Assembly: GCA_041653595.1 (NCBI GenBank)
Contig: JBAZFB010000013.1
Coordinates: forward strand, 27,387 to 42,626
Reading direction: 5' to 3'
Length of the DNA stretch: 15,240 nucleotides
Source of the DNA: Candidatus Omnitrophota bacterium
Lineage (GTDB): Bacteria; Omnitrophota; Gorgyraeia; Pluralincolimonadales; Pluralincolimonadaceae
Below, piece by piece: positions 1 through 7,342 of the stretch (the first letter of the stretch is position 1; every line of letters starts with the position of its first letter). The notes under the pieces were generated by a model. It was given only the letters and a program-made list of their open reading frames with translations, made no database searches and was not told the DNA's origin. The position numbers and the translations under genes were made by a program.

Positions 1-82
1 CGCAGCTCATATTCTTGTAGAGGACGTACCTTATGAAATTAGAGCCGATGAAACCGGCGCCGCCGGTAACTAGTATTCGCAT
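1..82 (-). CDS. rmlB: dTDP-glucose 4,6-dehydratase, N-terminal fragment (3' end outside window)
   Basis: Only the first 27 codons are visible; the gene runs off the left edge. The protein begins MRILVTGGAGFIGSNFIRYV, the N-terminal Rossmann strand and glycine-rich NAD-binding loop (G7, G10, G13) of extended short-chain dehydrogenases, and the wording is very typical of RmlB. RmlB converts dTDP-glucose to dTDP-4-keto-6-deoxyglucose in the cytoplasm, directly after the RmlA reaction. The ATG lies 13 bp inside the end of rmlA, in another frame, and is preceded by a GGTGAGGAAG ribosome-binding stretch. It follows an rmlC-like gene and rmlA in one operon, which supports RmlB over a UDP-sugar epimerase. 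The catalytic YxxxK motif lies outside the window, so another SDR sugar enzyme cannot be excluded. Confidence 0.75.
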   Translation of the reverse strand, partial: MRILVTGGAGFIGSNFIRYVLYKNMSC

Positions 83-822
83 ATCTTCCTCACCCCCTTG
101 CACAATTCCTTCTCGACCAGGCTGCCGGCACGGAACAGCGACTCGAAGGTCCCGCAGTCTGTCCACCACCCGTCGAGGACGTCAAAGGTCATTTTCCCGA
201 ACTTTATATACTCGTTATTTACGTCGGTTATCTCGAGCTCGCCCCTCTTCGAAGGTTTAAGCGGCCTTATGATATCGAAGACCTTCGGGTCGTACATATA
301 TATTCCGGTCACGGCGAGGTCGGATTTCGGTTTTTTCGGCTTCTCTTCGATATTTATTATCTTCTTTCCCTTGATCTCGGCCACGCCGAAGCGCCCCGGG
401 TCCTGCACCTTCTTCAAGAGAACCTTCGCCCCGGACGGCTGCCTCCTGAAATCCTGCACGTATTTTTTGATGCTCTTTTCGATGAGGTTGTCCCCCAGGA
501 TCACGACGATCTTATCGCCGTGGGCGAAGTGTTCAGCGAGGCCAAGCGCTTCCGCGATACCGCCTTCGCCGCGCTGGTACGTATAATTTATGTGCTTCAG
601 GCCGAATTCCGAGCCGTTCCCCAGAAGCCTCAGGAAATCGCCGGCGTTATTGCCGCCGGTCACTATGAGGATGTCTTCTATTCCCGCGTCGACAAGCGTC
701 CGGATCGGATAATATATCATGGGCTTGCAGTAGACAGGCAAAAGGTGCTTGTTGGTTATGCGAGTCAAAGGGTCGAGCCTCTTCCCTAAGCCCCCGGCCA
801 GTATTACTCCTCTAAGGGCCAT
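70..822 (-). CDS. rmlA: glucose-1-phosphate thymidylyltransferase, short form (RmlA-like)
   Basis: Predicted to join glucose 1-phosphate and dTTP to give dTDP-glucose and pyrophosphate, the first step of dTDP-deoxysugar synthesis. At 250 residues the nucleotidyltransferase motifs are all in order: the nucleotide-binding loop GGLGKRLDPLT (10-20) with K25, LLPV (27-30), the metal-binding LGDN (109-112), EEKP (159-162), GELEITD (194-200) and a WWTDCGT segment (219-225). The protein stops about 40 residues before the usual end of E. coli-type RmlA (about 290), matching short RmlA forms, so the C-terminal region that shapes the allosteric site is missing. Start choice: ATG at 822 has GGAGG five bases upstream; an ATG at 825 overlaps the previous stop as ATGA but sits too close to that GGAGG, and a TTG at 834 is also in frame. 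It lies between the rmlC-like gene and rmlB. Another NDP-sugar pyrophosphorylase is possible but less likely. Confidence 0.85.
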   Translation of the reverse strand: MALRGVILAGGLGKRLDPLTRITNKHLLPVYCKPMIYYPIRTLVDAGIEDILIVTGGNNAGDFLRLLGNGSEFGLKHINYTYQRGEGGIAEALGLAEHFAHGDKIVVILGDNLIEKSIKKYVQDFRRQPSGAKVLLKKVQDPGRFGVAEIKGKKIINIEEKPKKPKSDLAVTGIYMYDPKVFDIIRPLKPSKRGELEITDVNNEYIKFGKMTFDVLDGWWTDCGTFESLFRAGSLVEKELCKGVRKICEY

Positions 823-1268
823 CATTTCCTCCAATCGTAAGGTATATCGTTATCGAACGCGTCCAGCCTGTATTCGTCTGGTTCTTTCGGATTGTAAGCC
901 ATCGTAGGTATATTGATGATCATGGATTCGCCGCCGGAAACGCTTTTGAAACCGTGGTATACGCCTTTGGGTATCTTGACGAGGAACGGGTCCTCGAGTG
1001 ACAGGATAAATTCGTTCACCTCGCCTTTGGTCTTAGATCCCTCCCTGGCGTCGTAAAGGCCGAGCCTTATCTTTCCCGCGACGCATACGAAATGATCGTC
1101 CTGTTTCTTATGGTAATGCCACGCCTTCACCGCTCCGGGCAGCGCGGTCGTGAAATACGCCTGCCCGAACTTTTCGAAGACCTCGTCATCGCAGCGCATG
1201 ATCTCCATGAGCTTTCCGCGGTCATCGGGGATTATCTTCAGCTTCTTTATCTTTACTCCGTCTATCAT
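822..1268 (-). CDS. RmlC-like cupin, probable dTDP-4-keto-6-deoxy-sugar epimerase
   Basis: A 148-residue cupin of the dTDP-4-dehydrorhamnose 3,5-epimerase family (COG1898 type), shorter than classical RmlC (about 180). The VKAWHYHKKQ segment (47-56) takes the place of the usual V-R-G-L-H motif and keeps the catalytic-position histidine (H51). It is followed by V-x-G-K-I-R-L-G-L-Y-D and EGSKTKGE, matching the family's strand plus SPT-type loop, then IPKGVYHGF (99-107). By eye, the position of the catalytic tyrosine is not a tyrosine here. It probably epimerises the RmlB product, but single-carbon epimerisation or another deoxysugar is possible; no rmlD is visible. The ATG overlaps the ugd stop by one base (TGATG), with GGAGGG seven bases upstream. 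A longer in-frame reading into ugd from 1433 was rejected because homology begins at MIDGVKI. Confidence 0.75.
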   Translation of the reverse strand: MIDGVKIKKLKIIPDDRGKLMEIMRCDDEVFEKFGQAYFTTALPGAVKAWHYHKKQDDHFVCVAGKIRLGLYDAREGSKTKGEVNEFILSLEDPFLVKIPKGVYHGFKSVSGGESMIINIPTMAYNPKEPDEYRLDAFDNDIPYDWRK

Positions 1269-2569
1269 CAGGATGCCCTCCCTATGCAAGTATACCTGAA
1301 ACCGAGCTCCTTCATTTTTTTGGGATCGTATATATTCCTGCCGTCCACGATGACGGGCTGTTTTAACAGCTTCTTCATCTTCTTGAGGTCGAGTTCCATG
1401 AACTCGTTCCATTCCGTCACTATCACGGCGCAATCGGCGCCTTTCACCGCGTCATAAGGCCCCTTGCAGAACTTTATTTTTTCAAGTTCAGGCAGGCGCT
1501 TCGCCTTATCCATGGACTGAGGGTCATAGGCCCTTATCACGGCTCCCTCGCTTATGAGTTTCTCGATTATCTTGACGGAAGGGGCGAACCTCATGTCGTC
1601 GGTATTGGGCTTGAACGCCAGCCCGAGGACCGCTATCGTCTTGCCCTTGATATTCCATAACGCCTTCTCTATTTTACCGATAAGGAGCAGCATTTGTTTT
1701 TCGTTAACTTTTTTTACGGCTTTGAGAAGCTCAAAATCGTACCCTAACTTCTCGGATATATGGATAAAAGCCTCTATGTCTTTCGGGAAACAAAAACCGC
1801 CGAAGCCTATGCCCGCGTTCAGGAAGGCCTTGCCTATCCTCTTATCGAAGCCCATCCCCCTGGAAACCTCTTCGATGTCCGCGCCCGCTTTTTCGCATAC
1901 GTTCGCGACGGCGTTGATGAAGGATATCTTAGTCGCCAAAAACGAGTTCGACGCGTGCTTTATTATCTCAGCGCTGTTGATGTTGGTCACGATGATCTCT
2001 GCGCCGAGCGGCTTATACAATTCGAGGAGCATCTCCCTGGCCTTCTTGCTCTCGACCCCTATGACTATCCTGTCGGGATGCATGAAATCCTCTATGGCTG
2101 ACCCTTCCCTTAAAAATTCCGGGTTAGAAGCCACGTCGAACTTGACGCCCTTGCGCGCGTTAGCTTCAAGTATCCTTTTTATCCACTTCCCGGTCTCTAC
2201 CGGCGTAGTCGACTTCTCCACGACGAGATGGTAGGATGTCATGTAGCGCGCGATATCCTCGGCGACGGCCTCGACATGCGTAAGGTCGGCTTCCCCGTTC
2301 TCTTTTGGCGGGGTCCCGACCGCGATGAAAATGATCCCGCTCTTTCCTACCGCGTCCTTAAGGTTCGTAGAGAACTCTATCCTCTTCTCTTTGCGGTTCC
2401 TCTTTAGGAGGTCCTCGAGGCCTGGTTCATAGATAGGCACCATGCCGCGGTTAAGTTTCGATATCTTGTCCTTGTCTATATCGATGCATATGACGTCGTT
2501 TCCCAGGTCGGCAAGGCACGCGGCCGTCACCAGACCGACATATCCCGCCCCTATCACGGTTATTCTCAT
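1268..2569 (-). CDS. ugd: UDP-glucose 6-dehydrogenase
   Basis: Oxidises UDP-glucose to UDP-glucuronate with two NAD+, supplying acidic sugars for surface polysaccharide. At 433 residues it has the family's full length and order: N-terminal NAD-binding GAGYVG (7-12), the YEPGL segment (47-51), VGTPP (84-88), EKSTTPV (118-124), SNPEFLREG (148-156), the catalytic-lysine region EIIKHASN (201-208), the nucleophile segment GIGFGGFCFPKD with Cys260, and the C-terminal UDP-binding domain with GLAFKPNTDDMRFAPS and VIVDGRNIYDP. The usual S before the catalytic cysteine (GGSCFPKD) is F here, a small variation. The ATG is preceded by AGGTGA, and the gene begins 14 bp after the lptD stop. UDP-N-acetylmannosamine or GDP-mannose dehydrogenases share the fold, but these motifs fit Ugd better. 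Confidence 0.93.
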   Translation of the reverse strand: MRITVIGAGYVGLVTAACLADLGNDVICIDIDKDKISKLNRGMVPIYEPGLEDLLKRNRKEKRIEFSTNLKDAVGKSGIIFIAVGTPPKENGEADLTHVEAVAEDIARYMTSYHLVVEKSTTPVETGKWIKRILEANARKGVKFDVASNPEFLREGSAIEDFMHPDRIVIGVESKKAREMLLELYKPLGAEIIVTNINSAEIIKHASNSFLATKISFINAVANVCEKAGADIEEVSRGMGFDKRIGKAFLNAGIGFGGFCFPKDIEAFIHISEKLGYDFELLKAVKKVNEKQMLLLIGKIEKALWNIKGKTIAVLGLAFKPNTDDMRFAPSVKIIEKLISEGAVIRAYDPQSMDKAKRLPELEKIKFCKGPYDAVKGADCAVIVTEWNEFMELDLKKMKKLLKQPVIVDGRNIYDPKKMKELGFRYTCIGRAS

Positions 2570-2583
2570 ATCCTCACCTGTTG

Positions 2584-4842
2584 TTAACCCGGAGGTAAAG
2601 TGGAGCCGAACCTCGGCGGGTTGTAATTCTGTTGGAATTCAAAGGGCATCTCGGGGAAGGCCTTGAGCCGCAGCGCGAACATGAAAGTATACCCGTGGTC
2701 CTCCGATATATTGCATATAATATCCCCTATCCAGCAATGCAGGTCGCGGCTGATCCTGTATTCCTGCTCGGCCACTTTGTTGATGAACTTCTTGGCGGCA
2801 TCGGCCCCTGAGCCGAACCTCTTGAAATCGATGCGCTCGTAAGCGGTGATCTTCCATTTCTCGGTAAGGTTGAACATCAACTGCCCTTCCAACTGGCTGT
2901 AGACCTCATCCTGCCACCTGTATCCGGCGCCCCAGCTCCATTTCTTCCGGGTAATGTCCGTGTATACCGTACCCCTGAGGTCCGGGTTGTCGAGGTTATA
3001 TTCCGGGTCCCCGACGATGTTGAAGGTAAACGACTTGAATTTTGAGGAATGCTGGTCATACGAGGTAGTAGAAAGGATCCTCATCCAGTTATACGGCTTG
3101 GATTCAAACAAGAAGTCGTAATTCCCGACGCGGCCTTTTCTCTTGTCCCCGGACCTGAAATTGTAATCCGTGCTAACTATCAGTCTCGCGAGATCGACCG
3201 TCTGCATCGTCTTGCCCACCATTCTCTTCGTCTGGAGCTTATTCTCCAGGGACGGCGTTATGACATTCCTGAAATCAAGGGCATCTACCGGATCGAACTG
3301 GGCCAGGTTGCCCGGACGGAACGTGGGCCTGTGTGCATAATAGTAACTGACCGTAGGGGAGAAGACGTGCCTTAGGTTGTTTATCTCCATATTAAACGCG
3401 TTCGATTTGACGTCAAAAGTCTTATAGAAGCGCGTATTGAGGTCGATCCCCGTAAAAAAATTACCGCGGATAAAATTGCTATTATCCCCCTGCATGTCCC
3501 TGCTGTAATACGTCTGTTCAGTGCCCGCGAAAGGCCTTATGCCGAGCCAACCCAAAATATTTGACTGGTATGAAAGCTGGTTAGTGGTATCTACCCTGTT
3601 TACGCTGGCAACGCCGTTGACCGGCGCGGGCTCCAGTTTATTGATGTTGGCGGCCGCAGCCTGGCCGTCGTAATAAAAATTCGTCTGGCCGATCTTCAGG
3701 CTGCGGGTCTGGAACTGCACCTGAGGCAGGTATTCGACCACGGAATCGAAACGGTTTACGCGCGGCTGCACGAAAAGGCTCGTGGTGTAATACGGGTCGG
3801 TCCTTATGAGCGAGGCATAGTTGTTGTTGACCATGTCCCTCTGGAAATCCCTAAGGTAATAATCCTTCATGACGTTGGCGTCGGACAGCTTGTTGTATTC
3901 CACGATCCCGCTGGTAGCCGCATCCGGCTGCCATTTATGCCTCAGCTGCGCCCTATAGCGGTTGAGGTCCTTATCCTGCTCATCGGCGGCGCGCGTGCTC
4001 CAGGTCCGCTGGCTGCGTTCGTCAAAATAATTGAACCTAACGACGCCGCTCCCGAAGTCATCGGTATCGTAATTGGTCGAGAAACCGTAGGCAAAATCCC
4101 TTAGTTCCCTGTAATCTATGTTTATCCGGCCCTTCACCTTTTCGTTGAGGTAGTATTTCCAGGAAGTGAGAAGATAATATCCCCAGTCATTATCATGGCC
4201 CGCCATAACCGAGACCGGGGAACGGAAGTCCTTTAACGGTATGCTCAGGTAAGGGAAATAAAATACCGGCACATCTCCCACAAGGACCAGGATATTATTC
4301 GCGGTTACCCTATCGTTAAGATAGACGTTCAATTGCTTGGTCTGGACCCTGTAATGCGGCTTCTCCTTGTCGCAGGTAGTGACGAAACCCTGTCTGATGT
4401 AATAATGGTTCTCGTCCTGTTTCTCGGCTTTTTGTCCGGCGCCGTAATAAGTGGGCTCTATAAAAACGCGGGGGCTGACTATCGTCCCGACCTTCGTCTC
4501 GACGTTATATACCATCTGTTCGCCTTTTAGGAAGCTCCCTCCCTGCGCCAGTTTTACATCTCCCTCGGCCAGGACCTCCTTTGTATCTGTATGAAAAATG
4601 GCTTTTTTGCAGGTCAGCTTCGCGTCCTGGTAGGTGATGACGACATTGCCGTTCGCGACCGCGGTCATGTCCGTTTCGGAATATTCTACCGTGTCGCCGT
4701 TTATCACGACCGGCTCTTTGGTGTTCTTGTCGACATTGACAGTGGGAAACTTCGGCTCCACCCCGCCTAAACCGGAAGCCAGCCCGGGCAAGATGAAAGT
4801 TATTATTACGGCAAAAGCAATTATTGAAAACTTACGGCTCAA
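2584..4842 (-). CDS. lptD: LPS-assembly protein LptD (OstA-like domain plus outer-membrane beta-barrel)
   Basis: Outer-membrane translocon that inserts lipopolysaccharide into the outer leaflet. The 752-residue product begins with a signal peptide (basic start, hydrophobic core at about 6-20, small residues near 22-24). A periplasmic OstA/LptA-like domain (about 45-130, strand repeats such as GNVVITYQDAKLTC and EGDVKLAQGG) follows, then the LptD hallmark VPVFYFPYLSIPL (191-203) and a long beta-barrel rich in alternating aromatic and polar residues. There are exactly four cysteines: C78 and C157 before the barrel, C703 and C710 near its end. The start is TTG at 4842 with GGAG six bases upstream, 12 bp after the ROK kinase stop; no ATG is suitably placed. 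Downstream sugar-nucleotide genes fit a role in LPS. The fold is clear; overall identity to E. coli LptD looks low. Confidence 0.88.
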   Translation of the reverse strand: MSRKFSIIAFAVIITFILPGLASGLGGVEPKFPTVNVDKNTKEPVVINGDTVEYSETDMTAVANGNVVITYQDAKLTCKKAIFHTDTKEVLAEGDVKLAQGGSFLKGEQMVYNVETKVGTIVSPRVFIEPTYYGAGQKAEKQDENHYYIRQGFVTTCDKEKPHYRVQTKQLNVYLNDRVTANNILVLVGDVPVFYFPYLSIPLKDFRSPVSVMAGHDNDWGYYLLTSWKYYLNEKVKGRINIDYRELRDFAYGFSTNYDTDDFGSGVVRFNYFDERSQRTWSTRAADEQDKDLNRYRAQLRHKWQPDAATSGIVEYNKLSDANVMKDYYLRDFQRDMVNNNYASLIRTDPYYTTSLFVQPRVNRFDSVVEYLPQVQFQTRSLKIGQTNFYYDGQAAAANINKLEPAPVNGVASVNRVDTTNQLSYQSNILGWLGIRPFAGTEQTYYSRDMQGDNSNFIRGNFFTGIDLNTRFYKTFDVKSNAFNMEINNLRHVFSPTVSYYYAHRPTFRPGNLAQFDPVDALDFRNVITPSLENKLQTKRMVGKTMQTVDLARLIVSTDYNFRSGDKRKGRVGNYDFLFESKPYNWMRILSTTSYDQHSSKFKSFTFNIVGDPEYNLDNPDLRGTVYTDITRKKWSWGAGYRWQDEVYSQLEGQLMFNLTEKWKITAYERIDFKRFGSGADAAKKFINKVAEQEYRISRDLHCWIGDIICNISEDHGYTFMFALRLKAFPEMPFEFQQNYNPPRFGSTLPPG

Positions 4843-4854
4843 TTGTCTCTCCGG

Positions 4855-5835
4855 TTATTTGCGGCGGCCCCGGGTCCCGGGATAGAAGAAAAGCGCCGCG
4901 GCTCCGATAATGCCGGCGTCATTTCCGAGTTTCGCCTTGAGGATCTTGACGGCTTTTCCCGGAACAGGCATAGCCCTCTTGTCCACCGTCTTCCTGATGG
5001 ACTTGAACAACGGGTCTCCCGCGTCCGCCACCCCGCCTCCGATTATTATCCGGTCGGGATTCAGCAGGTTAACGATACCTGCCAGCGTTACGCCTATTCT
5101 TTCGCCCACCGTATTCCAAAAATCTATCGAAAGCCTGTCGCCCTTGAGCGCGGCCTTACTTATGACCTCCGGCGTCAAGGCCGAAAGATCGTTACTTAAG
5201 AGTTTCTTTATGATCGTAGGGTTTCCGCGGCGTATCTTGCTTTTCAGTTCGTCGACGATATACCTGTTGCCGACGTAGCGCTCCAGGCATCCGTAGCCAC
5301 CGCACCCGCACGGCAACCCTTCTTCCTTGAGCGGCATATGGCCCACTTCCCCGGCGGAATAAGCGGAACCCCGGTAAAGCCTGCCGTCAATTATTATCCC
5401 GCCGCCGACGCCCGTACCCAAAGTGATACAAACGAGGTTCTCCGCCCCCCTGCCGGCGCCGAACCTGTATTCGCCGAGCGCCATCAGGTTGACGTCATTA
5501 TCGACGAGTACGGGAACTTTTAACTTGGCCTCGAGCATCCTCTTGAGCGGCGTATTCTTCCAGCCCGGCACATTTGTGAGGTTATAGACCCGCCCGCGCT
5601 TAAAATCCACGATCCCGGGGACGCCTATTCCCACTCCGGATATATTTTTCGGGGAAAGCCGGGCCCTTTCCAGCACCGACCTGACCTCGGCGACAATGGC
5701 GGATACCAGGCCTGCCCTTGTGCCGTATGCGATTGTGGACAATTTTGCCCTGTGGGAAACCCTTCCCTTAGTATCTACCAGGGCCAGCTTGGTATAGGTG
5801 CCTCCGAGGTCTATTCCGACAGCGAATTTAGTCAT
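4855..5835 (-). CDS. ROK-family sugar kinase, probable glucokinase
   Basis: Phosphorylates a hexose at the 6-OH with ATP; glucose is the most likely substrate, N-acetylglucosamine or N-acetylmannosamine are alternatives. The 326-residue protein has an N-terminal phosphate-binding DLGGTYTK (9-16), the VDND segment (111-114) holding the expected catalytic aspartate, LGTGVGGG (139-146), the ROK sugar- and zinc-binding EVGHMPL (163-169) followed by CGCGGYGC (176-183), giving ligands H166, C176, C178 and C183, and the C-terminal RIIIGGGV. It is the first gene behind a sigma70-like promoter and heads the envelope operon with lptD, ugd and rml genes. Glucose 6-phosphate could feed, after conversion to glucose 1-phosphate, the dTDP- and UDP-glucose reactions encoded downstream. 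The ATG at 5835 has no ribosome-binding site and lies only ten bases after the -10 box. No N-terminal helix-turn-helix is present, so it is a kinase and not a ROK repressor. Confidence 0.9.
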   Translation of the reverse strand: MTKFAVGIDLGGTYTKLALVDTKGRVSHRAKLSTIAYGTRAGLVSAIVAEVRSVLERARLSPKNISGVGIGVPGIVDFKRGRVYNLTNVPGWKNTPLKRMLEAKLKVPVLVDNDVNLMALGEYRFGAGRGAENLVCITLGTGVGGGIIIDGRLYRGSAYSAGEVGHMPLKEEGLPCGCGGYGCLERYVGNRYIVDELKSKIRRGNPTIIKKLLSNDLSALTPEVISKAALKGDRLSIDFWNTVGERIGVTLAGIVNLLNPDRIIIGGGVADAGDPLFKSIRKTVDKRAMPVPGKAVKILKAKLGNDAGIIGAAALFFYPGTRGRRK

Positions 5836-5845
5836 TAAGTAGATA

Positions 5846-5874
5846 ATCTTAACTCAAAAACGGCCATTTTTCAA
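5846..5874 (-). promoter_or_regulatory. sigma70-type promoter of the ROK-lptD-ugd-rml operon
   Basis: On the minus strand TTGAAA (5874-5869, -35) and TAAGAT (5851-5846, -10) are separated by exactly 17 bases in the 61-bp gap upstream of the ROK kinase. A start about seven bases after the -10 box falls near 5839, only a few bases before the ATG at 5835, so the transcript would be leaderless or nearly so. The spacer carries a near-perfect palindrome AAAAATGGCCGTTTTT (5871-5856) that could be an operator. Seen directly: boxes and spacing. Inferred: activity. Confidence 0.6.
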
Positions 5875-5896
5875 TATAATTCAGCCTAAACCCCGC

Positions 5897-7342
5897 CTAA
5901 GGCCATAATAAGGCCTTATTCCTGCCCGCTTCTTTCGCCTTGTAAAGGGCCTGGTCAGCCCGGTCTATGAGCGTCGCCACGTCCTCGCCGGTCTCCGGGA
6001 AAGTCGCCACGCCTATGCTTATCGTCATCGATATCGTCTCGTCATAAGCCCTGAATTTATGCTTCTCCACGGACATCCTTATCCTGTCGGCGACGTTGAG
6101 CGCAGAATTCTTGTCGGTATCAGGCAGCGCTATCACGAACTCCTCACCGCCGTACCTTCCGATGAGGTCGACCTGCCTCACGTATTCCTTCATTATCCTG
6201 GATATCTCCTTGAGGACGATATCCCCTACGAGGTGCCCGTAAGTATCGTTGCACTGCTTGAAATGGTCAAGGTCTATCATGAGGAGCGAAAGCTTGAGAT
6301 TGTGCCTCTTGGAGCGCGCCACCTCTTCGTTCAGCCTCTCTATAAAATGCCGTCTCACATATATCCCGGTCAGGCCGTCGGTTATCGCGAGCTCCTGGAC
6401 CTTCTCGTACAGGTTTGCCTTCTTGAGCTCCAGCGCAAGCTGTTTTGCGAGGATAGAGAAACTCTCGGCATGTTCCTCATCGATGCCCCGTATCGCGAGG
6501 ATACCTAACGGCTCCCCTTCCGAAAGCAGCGGCAGCGCGATAAAGGACCTGCCCGCGTCGCCGAGGTAAGGGGCAAAAGGATGTCCCTTGTCTATGGGCG
6601 CTTTGAGCGATATTATCTCCTTGCCGGCGGAAACCGTTTCCGCAAGGAGATGGTCGAATTTGTCGGGCGGCCCGCTGCGGATCTCGCCCGAAGAGAGCTT
6701 TCCGGTAGATGGATTATGTATCTCGTAAGTCGCCCGGGCAGTAGATCTCTTGTGGGATTCTTCAAGCAATATGACCCTCGCGGTAACGAATCTGGAGATC
6801 TTGCTGATCGCCTCCCTGAATATCCTGAGCATATCGCCCGTATCCAGGGACGCGCTCATCTTCTTGGTAACCTCATAAAGATCGAGGATATCGTGGACCT
6901 GGTTCTGCAGCGAGGCATTCAGGTCCTTCAGTGACTTAAGCTCCGCGGTGAACTCATCAAACGATTTTTTCCCGTCGGAAAGCGATGAATTCTTTGAGGC
7001 GAAATATCCGGCGTATTTATTATTAAAATAAGAGGGGATGAGCGGGACGGTATTCAAGAACACTATCGAGGCGAAATAGGGCAGCTCGAATCCCCTGTTG
7101 AATAACATCAAGACTAAAGTGAATGCGGTGACGCAGCCGGTTATCATATATGATACGGCCAACCCGAACTCAAAAGCCGCGGCTATTACCGCTATAATGG
7201 AGAAGTTAAGCGTGAAGATATATATGTGCGCCGGCCTGCCGATGCAGTAAAGCGGCGGTATGAGAGCCAGTATGAAGAATACGGGCAGGACCCCTCTTTT
7301 GGAAAGGCCCCATCTTTTCGGGGAGATATTCAGGCGAGGCAT
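5897..7342 (-). CDS. membrane GAF-GGDEF diguanylate cyclase with inhibitory site
   Basis: Predicted to make cyclic di-GMP from two GTP at the inner membrane. Of 481 residues, about 18-107 hold three or four hydrophobic membrane segments, 125-165 look like a coiled-coil linker (KSLKDLNASLQNQV region), about 166-310 a GAF sensor domain, and 318-481 a GGDEF domain. The active site is GGEEF (398-402, an accepted variant), with metal-site MIDLDHFK (355-362), the guanine-site N365-D366 and the fold-typical ITDGLTGI. RQVD (389-392) lies five residues before GGEEF, the classical RxxD I-site for product inhibition. It overlaps the preceding paralogous cyclase by 13 bp; the ATG has GGAGG nine bases upstream. 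The GAF ligand is unknown. No EAL, HD-GYP or PilZ partner lies in the window. Confidence 0.88.
   Translation of the reverse strand: MPRLNISPKRWGLSKRGVLPVFFILALIPPLYCIGRPAHIYIFTLNFSIIAVIAAAFEFGLAVSYMITGCVTAFTLVLMLFNRGFELPYFASIVFLNTVPLIPSYFNNKYAGYFASKNSSLSDGKKSFDEFTAELKSLKDLNASLQNQVHDILDLYEVTKKMSASLDTGDMLRIFREAISKISRFVTARVILLEESHKRSTARATYEIHNPSTGKLSSGEIRSGPPDKFDHLLAETVSAGKEIISLKAPIDKGHPFAPYLGDAGRSFIALPLLSEGEPLGILAIRGIDEEHAESFSILAKQLALELKKANLYEKVQELAITDGLTGIYVRRHFIERLNEEVARSKRHNLKLSLLMIDLDHFKQCNDTYGHLVGDIVLKEISRIMKEYVRQVDLIGRYGGEEFVIALPDTDKNSALNVADRIRMSVEKHKFRAYDETISMTISIGVATFPETGEDVATLIDRADQALYKAKEAGRNKALLWP

Noticed and set aside
1269..1433. Longer N-terminus of the RmlC-like gene reaching into ugd
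   Set aside because: Family similarity begins at the ATG at 1268, which has a good ribosome-binding site; the extension overlaps the conserved ugd C-terminus.
1554..2234. Plus-strand open frame of 226 codons opposite ugd
   Set aside because: It is complementary to a fully conserved dehydrogenase; its composition follows from the antisense frame.
5856..5871. AAAAATGGCCGTTTTT as a terminator hairpin
   Set aside because: The stem would be five A-U pairs around a six-base loop and too weak; the bases lie within a good promoter and fit an operator better.
5881..5900. Possible rho-independent terminator after the downstream cyclase (repeated GCCTAA / AGGC words)
   Set aside because: The best stem is only four pairs with a long loop and is not followed by a T-run on the minus strand.
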